64,000 nt of DNA from JANWXR01 sp964608265 (GCA_964608265.1 CAZSNP010000012.1:24158-88157); one strand, 5' to 3'; shown: positions 36,496 to 45,152, numbered from the stretch's first letter. The notes: generated by a model from the sequence alone, not told the origin. A program made the numbers and translations.

Positions 36496-38037
36496 ATGAG
36501 CACTCTCAGTCGCCTTACACGATCTATGGGCTTCGTCTTGACCCTGGGTCTTCTGGTTGTTGTGATGATGGCACTCCTTCAATTTGCCCAAGCCCGCCCA
36601 CTAGCAACACAAGTAGACTCCACTGGTTCCCCGGTCGTAGATACTGTGACTCCGCCGAGTTATCCCGGACCAAGTACGCCAGTGCCAACATCTCCATTAC
36701 CTACAGGTTACCCGGTGCCGGGTACACCGGCACCGACCGGGACACTTCCACCCCAGGATGAGTTTGTCGGTCCGGCGTGCTATGTAGATCCGCAGCAACG
36801 GATCACTTTGTCACTTCCTTCGGGTTGGTATGGTTCAGCACCTCGTGATACTGGTAGAGTTGGCGCAGCTAGCTTCTTCAACTTTGATCGAGCCGCGGTG
36901 CAGTACGATCACGGCTTCCCACTCAACCTGCCAGAAAACCACATCAAGATTGAGCTCACGCATGTCACGCTTTCGGAGGGTCAGTCGTTTGACACATGGG
37001 TACAGGTTGCATACACATCCGCCACGTTGAACACCGTCAATCCCATCCCCGTGACTGTGACGCAACTGGAGCCATATCAACTCGGCGCATATCAGGGCTA
37101 TGCGTTCGGGGCAACAGATGCGGGCGGCCTCAACACGCAGACGATTTACCTTAATCTTGGCGCGGGTAAGGCAATTGCCATTGGCCTTGACCCCGCCAAC
37201 TCGTCCGCATTGCAGGATGCTCTTCAAATTCTGGAAACGCTCAACGCATCCGGTGGTGCGACGTGTATGGCTGTCACGCCCGTTAGCTCGTCCATAGCAC
37301 TTCCTCCAATTCCTCACAACGAATTGGCCTTTGTACAATCGGATGTAGCAGTTATGCCATTAGCGCAAGGCTCCTTTGCATGTCCAACCGGTACGTTCCC
37401 CGGCACAGAAGCGCCCCAATCCACTATCACGCTCCAAATGCCATTTCTGATTGGTCAAAGATGGGTAGTTGGAGGTGGTGGCTCGTTCTATGGCAACCAT
37501 CATCACTGCAACTATTACAACCAATACTACGCCACTGATTGGAATTACCCGGCCAGTGCTGGTGAAGACCGTGGGCAGCCGGTATTTCCCATTGCCTCCG
37601 GTACTGTAACCGGGGTCGCTACGCCGCCATGCCCGAGCACAACCCGCTATGGCTGCTATGTGCAGGTCAACCATGGAACCAATAGCTATCGCTCTCTATA
37701 TGCCCACCTTGACACTGTGTCCGTGGCTCTCAACGCGAGCGTGACAACGCATACGCTTATTGGTACGGTGGGGATCAGTGGCAACTCTGGCGGAAACGCG
37801 CATCTCCATCTCAATTTTGAACGATGGGGTAATGGCGAAGACAGTATCGTGGGCTATTACTCACGCTGTGACACTGGCGCGCCGATCAACTGTCCAAACT
37901 CTGAATCCAGGCAAAGGCCTCAGGGAAACAAACCAGCACCTATTCAAAGTTCGATTGGTGCTGCAATTATCTTGGACGGTGGGACGTATACGAGCATCAA
38001 TGGATCGCAAGAGTACTTACCGCTTGTCCGGAAATGA
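36496..38037 (+). CDS. Secreted M23-type peptidase-like protein with YLPLV tail
   Basis: 513 residues. An N-terminal signal/anchor (hydrophobic FVLTLGLLVVVMMALLQF, about residues 14-31) is followed by a Pro/Thr/Ser spacer (to about residue 90). A domain of about 170 residues comes next, then an M23 domain: H...YYATDWNYPASAG, GQPVFPIASGTVTGV, YRSLYAHLDTVS and GGNAHLHLNFERW, giving the expected His/Asp and HxH ligands. It ends QEYLPLVRK, like the giant B-repeat protein. A+T content and codon use differ visibly from neighbours, suggesting recent acquisition. It interrupts the link between the mttB-family gene and the regulator. Confidence 0.85.
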   Translation: MSTLSRLTRSMGFVLTLGLLVVVMMALLQFAQARPLATQVDSTGSPVVDTVTPPSYPGPSTPVPTSPLPTGYPVPGTPAPTGTLPPQDEFVGPACYVDPQQRITLSLPSGWYGSAPRDTGRVGAASFFNFDRAAVQYDHGFPLNLPENHIKIELTHVTLSEGQSFDTWVQVAYTSATLNTVNPIPVTVTQLEPYQLGAYQGYAFGATDAGGLNTQTIYLNLGAGKAIAIGLDPANSSALQDALQILETLNASGGATCMAVTPVSSSIALPPIPHNELAFVQSDVAVMPLAQGSFACPTGTFPGTEAPQSTITLQMPFLIGQRWVVGGGGSFYGNHHHCNYYNQYYATDWNYPASAGEDRGQPVFPIASGTVTGVATPPCPSTTRYGCYVQVNHGTNSYRSLYAHLDTVSVALNASVTTHTLIGTVGISGNSGGNAHLHLNFERWGNGEDSIVGYYSRCDTGAPINCPNSESRQRPQGNKPAPIQSSIGAAIILDGGTYTSINGSQEYLPLVRK

Positions 38038-38329
38038 TGTAAATCAAGTTAGTCTTTTTGAGGGAAGCCCCACGCCTCCGAAGATAGTTGATGTCAAAGA
38101 CGCTCAGGCCGAATTACAAGAACTTGTGTCTTTGGTCGAAACTGGAGTTGAGATCACGCTGACCCGAAACGGAAGACCGGTCGCACGCCTCGTGCCAGTT
38201 GTACCCACATCCCAAAAGCGCACGCCCGGCCTGCATCGAGGTGCGGTTTGGACAAGCCCAGACTTCGACGATCTGCTGCCGGATGAATTTTGGCTGGGCA
38301 GCATGGGTCGCACAGACACACGGCGCTGA
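38000..38329 (+). CDS. Phd/YefM-type antitoxin without adjacent toxin
   Basis: About 109 residues. The core VKDAQAELQELVSLVETGVEITLTRNGRPVARLVP is the Phd/YefM fold, and the C-terminal WTSPDFDDLLPDEFWLG is the toxin-binding tail usual in antitoxins paired with PIN (VapC) toxins. No toxin gene follows: the next frame, after 65 bases, is the PucR gene. The only early ATG is at 38000, overlapping the M23 gene by 38 bases; a downstream non-ATG start is possible. It is an orphan antitoxin, probably the remnant of a pair. Base composition matches the M23 gene before it. Confidence 0.8.
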   Translation: MDRKSTYRLSGNDVNQVSLFEGSPTPPKIVDVKDAQAELQELVSLVETGVEITLTRNGRPVARLVPVVPTSQKRTPGLHRGAVWTSPDFDDLLPDEFWLGSMGRTDTRR

Positions 38330-38394
38330 CGTGATGCGTGACACTCCAAACGTGGTAACCTTGCGCCACTTCACGCTTCACGCATCACGTTTCA

Positions 38395-40044
38395 ATGCTT
38401 ACCCTCCGTCAGGCCCTGCGACTCCCCATCTTTGAAAAAGCCAAAGTCGTCGCCGGCAAGCGCGGGCTGGATCGAGTCATCCGCCGCGTGCATGTGGTAG
38501 ATATCCCTCACGCGGAGTACAGCGAATACGGCGAAGGGCTGCTGCTCTTCACCTCCGGCTACGGCATCAAAGATAACCGCGCCGAACAGGCCGCCTTCAT
38601 CCCCGGGCTGGCGAGCGCGGGCCTGGCCGGGTTGGTCTTCTCCCTCGGCTGGTCGTTCGACGAGGTGCCGGCCGTCATGGTGGCCGAGGCCGACAGGCGC
38701 AACTTCCCCATCGTCGCCGTGCCGCACGAGGTCAAGTTCATCAGCCTCATCGAGCGGTTGTACGCCGAGTTGCTCGACGAGCAGTTCTCCACGCGCGAGC
38801 GGGCCGACGCCATCCATCGCCGGCTGACGCAACTGGTGCTCGACGGCGGCGGCCTCGACTCGCTCGCGGCCACCCTCGCCGACATCCTCAAACGCTCGGT
38901 GCTGTTGGAGGGCGCGACGCACGACGTGCTCGCCCACGCCGAGCACGGCCCGATTGACGAGAGCCGCCGCCGCGCCATCGAGGCCGGGCGCACCCCGCCC
39001 GAACACATCGAGCTGCTCAATCGCCACGGCATCTACGCCCAGCTCGAGCGCGAGCGCCGCCCCATCCACCTCGGCATCGTGCCCGAACTTGAGATGGGGA
39101 TGGAGCGCTGGATCGCGCCCATCATCGTCGGCGGCGAGATGTATGGCTCGATCTGGATCGTGGCCGGCGATCATCCGCTCACCGGCCTCGACGAACTGGC
39201 GATTGACCACGCGGCGACGGTGGCCGCCACGGTGCTGCTCAAGGAGCAGGCCGTGCGCGAGGCGCAACAGACTCTGCGCGGCGACTTCTTCGCCCAACTG
39301 CTGCGCGCGGGCGGCGAGCGCGACAGCCTGCTGCTCGAACGCGCCCACTCGGTCGGCTTTCAATTCGACCAGCCGCATCAGGCCCTGTTTGTGCTGTGCA
39401 AACCCGCTTCGAGCGCGGCCCTCTCCCAACTCGCCGTGCGGCTCGACCGCTGGCTCAGGGCGCAGGGCGTGTGGGCATTGACGGTGACGCGCGAGCGCGG
39501 GCTGGCGGTGCTGATCGAATCCAGGAACGATGCGGCCGGGCAATCGCTGGCGGAGAAGTTGATGGCGGAAGTGAGCCGCCCGGCGCAGGCGTTGATCGTG
39601 GGGGTGGGGCGCACGGTGGCCGGGGAGGGTGGGCTGCGGCGCACCTACGACGAAGCGCGCGAGGCCGCCGACATCGGCGAGCGGCTGGGCAAGCGCGCCG
39701 GCAGCGCCGGCGCGCCGCGCCTGGTGTTCTTCGGCCGGCTGGGCCTGCTCGACTGGCTCTATCACCTCTCACCCGAAGTCATCGCCGCCAATCCCTATCT
39801 CCACATCATTCAAGCGCTGGCCGAGCACGACCGCAAGGCCAACGGCGACCTGGTGCGCACGCTCGACGCCTACCTCGAACACGGCGGCGCGCTGGCCGAG
39901 GCGGCCGCCGCCCTCACCGTTCACCGCAACACGCTGCTCTACCGCATCGGCCGCATCGAAGAAATCACCGGCATGGATTTGAAGGACCCGACGCAGCGCC
40001 TCAACCTGCACGTCGCGCTGCAGGCCTATTTGCTGCGGCCGTAA
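38395..40044 (+). CDS. PucR-family transcriptional regulator
   Basis: 549 residues. The N-terminal PucR/purine-catabolism domain begins MLTLRQALRLP and includes VIRRVHVVDIPHAEYSEYGEGLLLFTSGYGI. A GAF/GGDEF-like middle region follows, and the C-terminal PucR helix-turn-helix is EAAAALTVHRNTLLYRIGRIEEITGMDL. Such regulators often control neighbouring catabolic operons in response to their substrate. It precedes the corrinoid-activator gene by about 205 bases on the same strand and is the obvious candidate regulator of the C1 cluster (inference from position). Confidence 0.92.
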   Translation: MLTLRQALRLPIFEKAKVVAGKRGLDRVIRRVHVVDIPHAEYSEYGEGLLLFTSGYGIKDNRAEQAAFIPGLASAGLAGLVFSLGWSFDEVPAVMVAEADRRNFPIVAVPHEVKFISLIERLYAELLDEQFSTRERADAIHRRLTQLVLDGGGLDSLAATLADILKRSVLLEGATHDVLAHAEHGPIDESRRRAIEAGRTPPEHIELLNRHGIYAQLERERRPIHLGIVPELEMGMERWIAPIIVGGEMYGSIWIVAGDHPLTGLDELAIDHAATVAATVLLKEQAVREAQQTLRGDFFAQLLRAGGERDSLLLERAHSVGFQFDQPHQALFVLCKPASSAALSQLAVRLDRWLRAQGVWALTVTRERGLAVLIESRNDAAGQSLAEKLMAEVSRPAQALIVGVGRTVAGEGGLRRTYDEAREAADIGERLGKRAGSAGAPRLVFFGRLGLLDWLYHLSPEVIAANPYLHIIQALAEHDRKANGDLVRTLDAYLEHGGALAEAAAALTVHRNTLLYRIGRIEEITGMDLKDPTQRLNLHVALQAYLLRP

Positions 40045-40143
40045 ACGACCCGTCCGCGGATACCGAAGCGGACGAACTGATGGGTGCGGACAGGCCTATC
40101 CGTTTTGGTTCGCTCGCCCGCTTACCGTCCGTTGACGGATTTC

Positions 40144-40162
40144 GTTGTGCCAAAGGCACAAC
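40144..40162. promoter_or_regulatory. Perfect 8-bp palindrome in the PucR to activator spacer
   Basis: gttgtgcc-aaa-ggcacaac, perfectly symmetric, 100 bases after the PucR stop and 54 before a TATAAT box (40216-40221). No T-run follows, so an operator fits better than a terminator. Which protein binds it cannot be told. Confidence 0.45.
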
Positions 40163-40249
40163 GGCTGGCCACAAACCTCAACCCCCCGAATATAGGCCAG
40201 TAGGTATGTCTCATTTATAATCACGCCCAGCGTTGGTATACCCGCCACT

Positions 40250-42298
40250 ATGTCTGAGTCCGAACTTGTGACGATTGCCCTGATGCCCTCCGGCCGGCGC
40301 GGAACCGTGCCGAAGGGCACCAATCTTTTGGAAGCCTCGCGCCGCCTCGGCGTCGAGCTGGAGTCGATTTGCGCCGGGCGGCAAACCTGCGGCAAGTGCC
40401 AGATTTCCGTGGAAGCCGGGCACTTTCCCAAACACGGCCTGACGTCATCCGTTGATCACCTCACGGCGATGGATGGCCGCGAGGCCAAGTACATCGCCGA
40501 GCACGAACTCGCGCCGGGACGCCGGCTGGCCTGTGCCTGTGAGGTCACCGGCGACGTGCTCATCCACGTGCCGGAGGAGAGCCAGGCCCGCAAACAGATC
40601 ATCGCCAAGGCGGCGACCGACCGCGCCATTGACGTGCAGCCCGCTGTGCGGCAGGTGTATGTGGAAGTTGCACAAGCCACGCTCGAGAGTCACGGCGGCG
40701 ATTGGGAACGAGTGCAGGCCGCGCTCGCCGAGCAATGGCAGTTGCGTGATGTGACCATTGACTCGCTGGCGCTGCCTGATTTGCAACCGGCGCTGGCGAA
40801 GGGCAAGCACGCCCTCACGCTCACGGTGTGGAACGACACGGAAGTGTTGCGCGTGCAGCCCGGCTATGCCGAGGGCGCGTTCGGCCTCGCCGTCGATATC
40901 GGCTCGACGACCATCGTCTCGCACCTGTGCGACCTGCGCACCGGCAAGGTCGCCGCGACCGAATCGACCATGAACCCGCAGGTGCGCTTCGGCGAGGATT
41001 TGATGAGCCGGGTGAGTTACGTGATGATGCACCCGGACGGGGTCGAGAAGATGCACCGCGCCGTCATCGCCGCGCTCAACGAGTTGGCGCGCAAAGCGGC
41101 GCAATTGGCTGAGATTGCCACCGCCGATATTGTGGATGTGGTGCTCGTCGGCAACCCGGTGATGCATCATTTGCTCCTCGGCCTCAGCCCGGTGGAGTTG
41201 GGCGGTTCGCCGTTCGCGCTGGCGGTGAGCGCAGCGGTGGATATGAAAGCACGCGACCTTGGCCTGAAATTGAATCCGAGTGCGCGCGTCCACGTGCTGC
41301 CCTGCATCGCCGGACATGTCGGCGCGGACAACGTCGCCGTGCAACTGGCCGAGGCCCCGCACAATCAAGACGACCTAATGCTGATCGTGGATGTGGGCAC
41401 CAACGCCGAGATCGTCCTCGGCAACCGCGAGCAAGTGCTGTGCTGCTCCAGCCCCACCGGCCCGGCCTTCGAAGGCGCGCAGATCATCCACGGGCAGCGC
41501 GCCGCCCCCGGCGCCATCGAGCGCGTGCGGATTGATCCGTTGACGTGGGAGCCGCGCTTCAAACTCATCGGGATGGAGGAGTGGATTGATAATCTCCCCT
41601 CTCCCGGCGGGAGAAGGGCCGGGGGTGAGGGCCTCCGTGCCACCGGCATCTGCGGCAGCGGCATCATCGAAGCGATTGCGGAGCTGTACCTCGCCGGCAT
41701 CATTGGCCGCGACGGCCGCTTCGCCGAGGGCGCGCCGGAACGTTCGGCGCGCGTGCGCTTCAACGGGCGTACGGGCGAGTACGTGCTGGCCGACGCCGAG
41801 CAAACATCCATTGGCAAACCGATCGTGGTGACGCAAGCCGATGTGCGCGCGATTCAACTGGGCAAAGCGGCGCTGTATGCGGGCGTGAAGCTGCTGATGC
41901 AAGCGCGCGGCGTGACCGCCGTGGATCGCATCGTGCTGGCGGGCGCGTTCGGCAGTTACATTGATCCCAAGCACGCGATGATCCTCGGCCTGATCCCCGA
42001 TTGCGATTTGGGCAAGGTGCACGCCGTCGGCAACGCCGCCGGCGATGGGGCGCGCATCGCGCTGCTCAACCGCGCGGCCCGCGCCGAGGCGGCCCGCATC
42101 GCCCGCGACAATCACCATGTGCAAACGGCGGTGGCCGCCAATTTTCAGAGCGAATTCGTCGGCGCGATTGCGATCCCGCACGCCACCGACGCCTTCCCGC
42201 ACCTCGCTGGATTGTTGCCGGCGACGCCGGAGAGCAACGGCGCGGCGGTGCGCCGCAGCCAGCGACGAAGACAGAATCTGACGCCACAGGCAACGTGA
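40250..42298 (+). CDS. Corrinoid-protein reductive activator ([2Fe-2S] + ASKHA)
   Basis: 682 residues of the RACo/RamA-like group (DUF4445/ASKHA), which use ATP to re-reduce the inactive Co(II) of corrinoid proteins. The N-terminal ferredoxin-like domain has C41, C47 and C50 (CAGRQTCGKC) and C95 or C97 (LACACE) as [2Fe-2S] ligands. The ASKHA part shows the phosphate-binding AVDIGSTTIVSHL and the second DVGTNAEIVLG, then GICGSGIIEA and VLAGAFGSYIDP. A palindromic repeat encodes an in-frame insert NLPSPGGRRAGGEGL at about residues 448-462, just before GICGSG. Start ATG at 40250. The corrinoid protein follows, as expected. Confidence 0.95.
   Translation: MSESELVTIALMPSGRRGTVPKGTNLLEASRRLGVELESICAGRQTCGKCQISVEAGHFPKHGLTSSVDHLTAMDGREAKYIAEHELAPGRRLACACEVTGDVLIHVPEESQARKQIIAKAATDRAIDVQPAVRQVYVEVAQATLESHGGDWERVQAALAEQWQLRDVTIDSLALPDLQPALAKGKHALTLTVWNDTEVLRVQPGYAEGAFGLAVDIGSTTIVSHLCDLRTGKVAATESTMNPQVRFGEDLMSRVSYVMMHPDGVEKMHRAVIAALNELARKAAQLAEIATADIVDVVLVGNPVMHHLLLGLSPVELGGSPFALAVSAAVDMKARDLGLKLNPSARVHVLPCIAGHVGADNVAVQLAEAPHNQDDLMLIVDVGTNAEIVLGNREQVLCCSSPTGPAFEGAQIIHGQRAAPGAIERVRIDPLTWEPRFKLIGMEEWIDNLPSPGGRRAGGEGLRATGICGSGIIEAIAELYLAGIIGRDGRFAEGAPERSARVRFNGRTGEYVLADAEQTSIGKPIVVTQADVRAIQLGKAALYAGVKLLMQARGVTAVDRIVLAGAFGSYIDPKHAMILGLIPDCDLGKVHAVGNAAGDGARIALLNRAARAEAARIARDNHHVQTAVAANFQSEFVGAIAIPHATDAFPHLAGLLPATPESNGAAVRRSQRRRQNLTPQAT
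41593..41634. repeat. GGGAGAGG-type repeat inside the corrinoid-activator gene
   Basis: cccctctcccggcgggagaagggccgggggtgagggcc sits within the coding sequence. It is the same element type as at 12.0 kb and is read in frame, adding about 15 residues at a surface loop before GICGSG. Confidence 0.88.
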
Positions 42299-42309
42299 GC
42301 ACAGGTTCG

Positions 42310-42353
42310 TAGTACCCGCTTTAGCGGGGCGCTGAAGCGCCTACTACCAACGG
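42310..42353 (+). repeat. Palindromic 'gctgaagcgcctactac' repeat before the corrinoid-protein gene
   Basis: Contains cgctttagcg and ggcgctgaagcgcc palindromes and the word ctactaccaacgg, related to the tandem array at 1186-1284. The GGAG ribosome site of the next gene begins right at its end. Confidence 0.75.
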
Positions 42354-42360
42354 AGATAGC

Positions 42361-43044
42361 ATGAGCGACATTCAAAACATCCCCAGCGACGAACTGGTGC
42401 AGAACATTCAGGACGACCTGTATGACGGCATCGTGGATGGCGTGGTTGACGGCGTGAACGAGTTGTTGCGCCGCGAGTGGACGCCGTACGATGTGATGAC
42501 CAAGGCCCTCGTCGGCGGGATGGATATCGTCGGGGTGGATTTCCGCGACGGCATTTTGTTTGTGCCCGAGGTGTTGATGGCGGCCAAAGCGATGAAGGCC
42601 GGCATGGAGATCCTCCGCCCGCTGCTGGCCAACACCGGCGCGGAGCAAATCGGCACGATGATCATCGGCACAGTCAAGGGCGACATCCACGACATCGGCA
42701 AGAATCTCGTGGCGATGATGATGGAGGGCGCAGGCTTCAAGGTCATCAACCTCGGCATCAACTGTGACGCCGATAAGTTCCTCGCGGCCTACAAGGAACA
42801 TCAGCCCAATATCCTCGGCATGAGCGCGCTGCTCACCACGACCATGCCGTACATGGATGTCGTGATCAGGAAGTTCAAGGAAGAGGGCCTGCGCGACAAA
42901 GTGATTATTCTCGTCGGGGGTGCGCCGCTCAACGCCGCCTTCGCCGAGGAGATCGAAGCCGACGCGTATTGCCGCGACGCGGCGGTGGCGGTCGAGACGG
43001 CGAAGAAGCTCATCGCCATTCACCGCGCGCGGGCGGCGGCGTGA
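42361..43044 (+). CDS. B12-binding corrinoid protein (MtgC/MttC-like)
   Basis: 227 residues. It carries the methyl group between methyltransferases. Residues 1-95 form the helical cap domain (LYDGIVDGVVDGVNELL...VPEVLMAAKAMKAGME). The Rossmann B12 domain begins near residue 98, with the cobalt ligand His110 in GDIHDIGKN, then VINLGINCDADKF and the SALLTTTMPYM and VGGAPLN stretches. GGAG lies upstream of the ATG. It should accept a methyl from the MttB-family enzyme and donate to the methyl-THF methyltransferase encoded at 47.2 kb; the activator gene is immediately upstream. Confidence 0.96.
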   Translation: MSDIQNIPSDELVQNIQDDLYDGIVDGVVDGVNELLRREWTPYDVMTKALVGGMDIVGVDFRDGILFVPEVLMAAKAMKAGMEILRPLLANTGAEQIGTMIIGTVKGDIHDIGKNLVAMMMEGAGFKVINLGINCDADKFLAAYKEHQPNILGMSALLTTTMPYMDVVIRKFKEEGLRDKVIILVGGAPLNAAFAEEIEADAYCRDAAVAVETAKKLIAIHRARAAA

Positions 43045-43104
43045 GCATTTGCTGCTTTCTAATTTCTATCCCGATAGAAAGTAGAAAGTAGCGAGCAGGC
43101 AGCT

Positions 43105-44115
43105 ATGAACAAATTCCACCAACTCCTTCAAAGCACGTCCGGACCCATCATGGCCGATGGCGCGATGGGCACGCAACTGTTCGCGGCCGGCCTGCAATTT
43201 GGCGACCCGCCCGAGACATGGAACGTCATCCACCCGGAAGTGATCCGGGGGATTCAACGCCGCTACATCGAGGCCGGCGCGCAGATCATCCTCACCAACA
43301 CCTTCGGCGGCACGCGCTTCCGGCTGGCGATGCACAACTTGCAGGCCCGCGTCGCCGACCTCAACCGCACCGCCGCCATCCTGCTCCGCGCCGAGATCGA
43401 GGCCTCGGGCAGGCACGTCCTCATCGCCGGCGATATCGGCCCGAGCGGTGAAATCCTCGCCCCGCTCGGCACGCTCGAATACGCCGACGCGGTGGATGGC
43501 TTCGCCGAACAGGCCCGCGCCCTCATCGGCGGCGGGGTGGATGTGATTTGGATCGAGACGATGTCGGCGCTCGAGGAAGTGCAGGCGGCGATGGAGGGCA
43601 CGCGGCGCATCTCCGCCGATATCCCCATCATCACCACCATGTCGTTCGACACGCATGGCCGCACCATGATGGGCGTGACGCCCGAGCAGGCGCTCGAGAC
43701 GCTGACGGAGCGCGGGGCGGCCGCCGTCGGCGCGAACTGCGGCAACGGCACCGATGAACTGCTGGCCGCCATCACCCGCATGCACGCCGCCGGCCCGAGC
43801 GTGCCGCTGGTCGCCAAATCGAACGCCGGGTTGCCGGAGCTGGTCGGCGGCAAAGCGGTCTATCGCGCCACGCCGGAGGTGATGGCTCACTACGCCGGCG
43901 ATGTGTACCGCGCCGGTGCGCGCATCATCGGCGCGTGCTGCGGCTCGACGCCCGATCACATTCACGCGATGGCGGATGCGTTGCAGCATCCCGAGGCGCA
44001 GACCGCCTCGGCTCGGGCGGCGGCGCAACCGGCGACCAACGGCGCGTCACCCTCGCCAGACCGCGCGGCGCGGCGGGCAGCGAGGCAGGAACGGATCAAA
44101 GGCCGTGAACCGTAA
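43105..44115 (+). CDS. Homocysteine S-methyltransferase-family protein
   Basis: 336 residues with the zinc-binding barrel of the BHMT/MetH-N family: start GPIMADGAMGTQL, ANTFGG-equivalent ILTNTFGGTRF, and the zinc cysteines in GANCG and GACCGS near the C-terminus. Characterised relatives move a methyl to homocysteine from betaine, S-methylmethionine or methyl-THF. In this operon it might demethylate a betaine, or pass methyl groups from the corrinoid protein to a thiol. A Pro/Ala/Arg tail of about 35 residues after the domain is non-conserved in appearance. Confidence 0.9.
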   Translation: MNKFHQLLQSTSGPIMADGAMGTQLFAAGLQFGDPPETWNVIHPEVIRGIQRRYIEAGAQIILTNTFGGTRFRLAMHNLQARVADLNRTAAILLRAEIEASGRHVLIAGDIGPSGEILAPLGTLEYADAVDGFAEQARALIGGGVDVIWIETMSALEEVQAAMEGTRRISADIPIITTMSFDTHGRTMMGVTPEQALETLTERGAAAVGANCGNGTDELLAAITRMHAAGPSVPLVAKSNAGLPELVGGKAVYRATPEVMAHYAGDVYRAGARIIGACCGSTPDHIHAMADALQHPEAQTASARAAAQPATNGASPSPDRAARRAARQERIKGREP

Positions 44116-44154
44116 ACGATCCACCGTCCACCGTTCGCCGTTCACTCACGACCG

Positions 44155-44745
44155 ATGACTACCGCCCTCATCGCCTGTGGCGCTCTGGCCCGCGAAGTAT
44201 TGGCTCTGCGGGACCGATACCGCTGGGACGTGGAAGTGCTGGCCGTGCCCGCGCTCCTGCACAACGAGCCGGGCAAGATCCCGCTGGCCGTGCGCGAACG
44301 CATCCGCGAGGCGCGTGAGAGGTTCGCGCGCGTGGTGGTGGTCTACGGCGATTGCGGCACGGGCGGCCTGCTCGATAAACTGCTGGCGCACGAAGGCGTC
44401 GAGCGCATCCGGGGTCCGCACTGCTACGAGATGTACGCCAATGGCGCGTTTGACTCGATCATGAGCGAGTCGCCCGGCACCTACTTCCTCACCGATTACC
44501 TGGTGCAGTCGTTCGATCATCTCGTCATCGAGGGCATGGGCCTCGACCGTTATCCCGAACTGCGCGACGAGTATTTCCGCAACTACACCCGCGTCGTCTA
44601 CCTCGCGCAGCAGGACGACGACGGCCTGCGCACCCGCGCTCGCTGGGCAGCTGAGACGCTCAAGCTGCCGCTGGAGATTCGCCAGGTGGGCTACGGCGCG
44701 CTGGAGACGCGGCTGGTTGAACTGCTCGGAAACTGCCAACGGTGA
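44155..44745 (+). CDS. DUF1638 protein of the corrinoid cluster
   Basis: 196 residues, DUF1638 (my recognition). It begins ALIACGALAREVLAL. Candidate functional residues are Cys and His in VVVYGDCGTGGLLD and GPHCYEMYANGAF, a Cys/His pattern that could bind a metal or cofactor. No biochemical role is known to me. It recurs, in my recollection, beside MttB-like, corrinoid and MTHFR genes in marine Rhodobacteraceae, so it probably serves corrinoid-dependent methyl transfer. It lies between the homocysteine methyltransferase-type and 'virulence factor' genes, each separated by repeat-rich spacers of 40-60 bases. Confidence 0.85.
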   Translation: MTTALIACGALAREVLALRDRYRWDVEVLAVPALLHNEPGKIPLAVRERIREARERFARVVVVYGDCGTGGLLDKLLAHEGVERIRGPHCYEMYANGAFDSIMSESPGTYFLTDYLVQSFDHLVIEGMGLDRYPELRDEYFRNYTRVVYLAQQDDDGLRTRARWAAETLKLPLEIRQVGYGALETRLVELLGNCQR

Positions 44746-44802
44746 GTGGTGAACGGTAAACAGTCATGCACGGCTCACGGTTGACGGTTGACCGCTCACT
44801 GG
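44738..44802. repeat. Intergenic 'ggttgacggttgacc / gtgaacggtaaacagt' repeats
   Basis: The spacer after the DUF1638 gene contains aacggtgagtggtgaacggtaaacagtc and cacggttgacggttgaccgctcactg, related to the spacer at 44104-44150 and to the hutU-hutI spacer. Probably a dispersed non-coding repeat. Confidence 0.6.
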
Positions 44803-44806
44803 GACT

Positions 44807-45121
44807 ATGACTTCTTCTTTCCAAATCGTCTACTGGCGCGATATCCCCGCGCAGGTGAAGGTGAAAGCCGGACGCGAGCGCGCGGCCAAACCGTTGAGCG
44901 AGCGCTTTCAAGTCTTCATTGATCGCGCCGCGATGCGGGCCGGCATGTTCAACACCGACGACTACCTCGGCGAGTGGCGCACCGGCGAGGCCATCGAGCG
45001 CGCGGGCGAGCCGCAGGCCGTGGCCGAGGCCGTCATCGCCGAACTCGAAGCCGCATACTCCGATGAGCGCCTCGAGACGTTGGCGCAAAACGGCGGTAAA
45101 GAAATAACCACTACCCAATAA
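44807..45121 (+). CDS. Small 'virulence factor' family protein (conserved, function unknown)
   Basis: 104 residues beginning MTSSFQIVYWRDIPAQV, which I recognise as the small family filed as 'virulence factor' (PF13769, from memory). The name is historical; nothing suggests virulence here. The conserved core continues DRAAMRAGMFNTDDYLGEWR, and the C-terminal helix (AEAVIAELEAAYSDERLETLA) is regular. It sits between DUF1638 and the MTHFR C-terminal gene, a partnership that points to a role in methyl-THF chemistry. Confidence 0.82.
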   Translation: MTSSFQIVYWRDIPAQVKVKAGRERAAKPLSERFQVFIDRAAMRAGMFNTDDYLGEWRTGEAIERAGEPQAVAEAVIAELEAAYSDERLETLAQNGGKEITTTQ

Positions 45122-45152
45122 CTCATCATCCGTCACCAGTTATTGGTGATCC

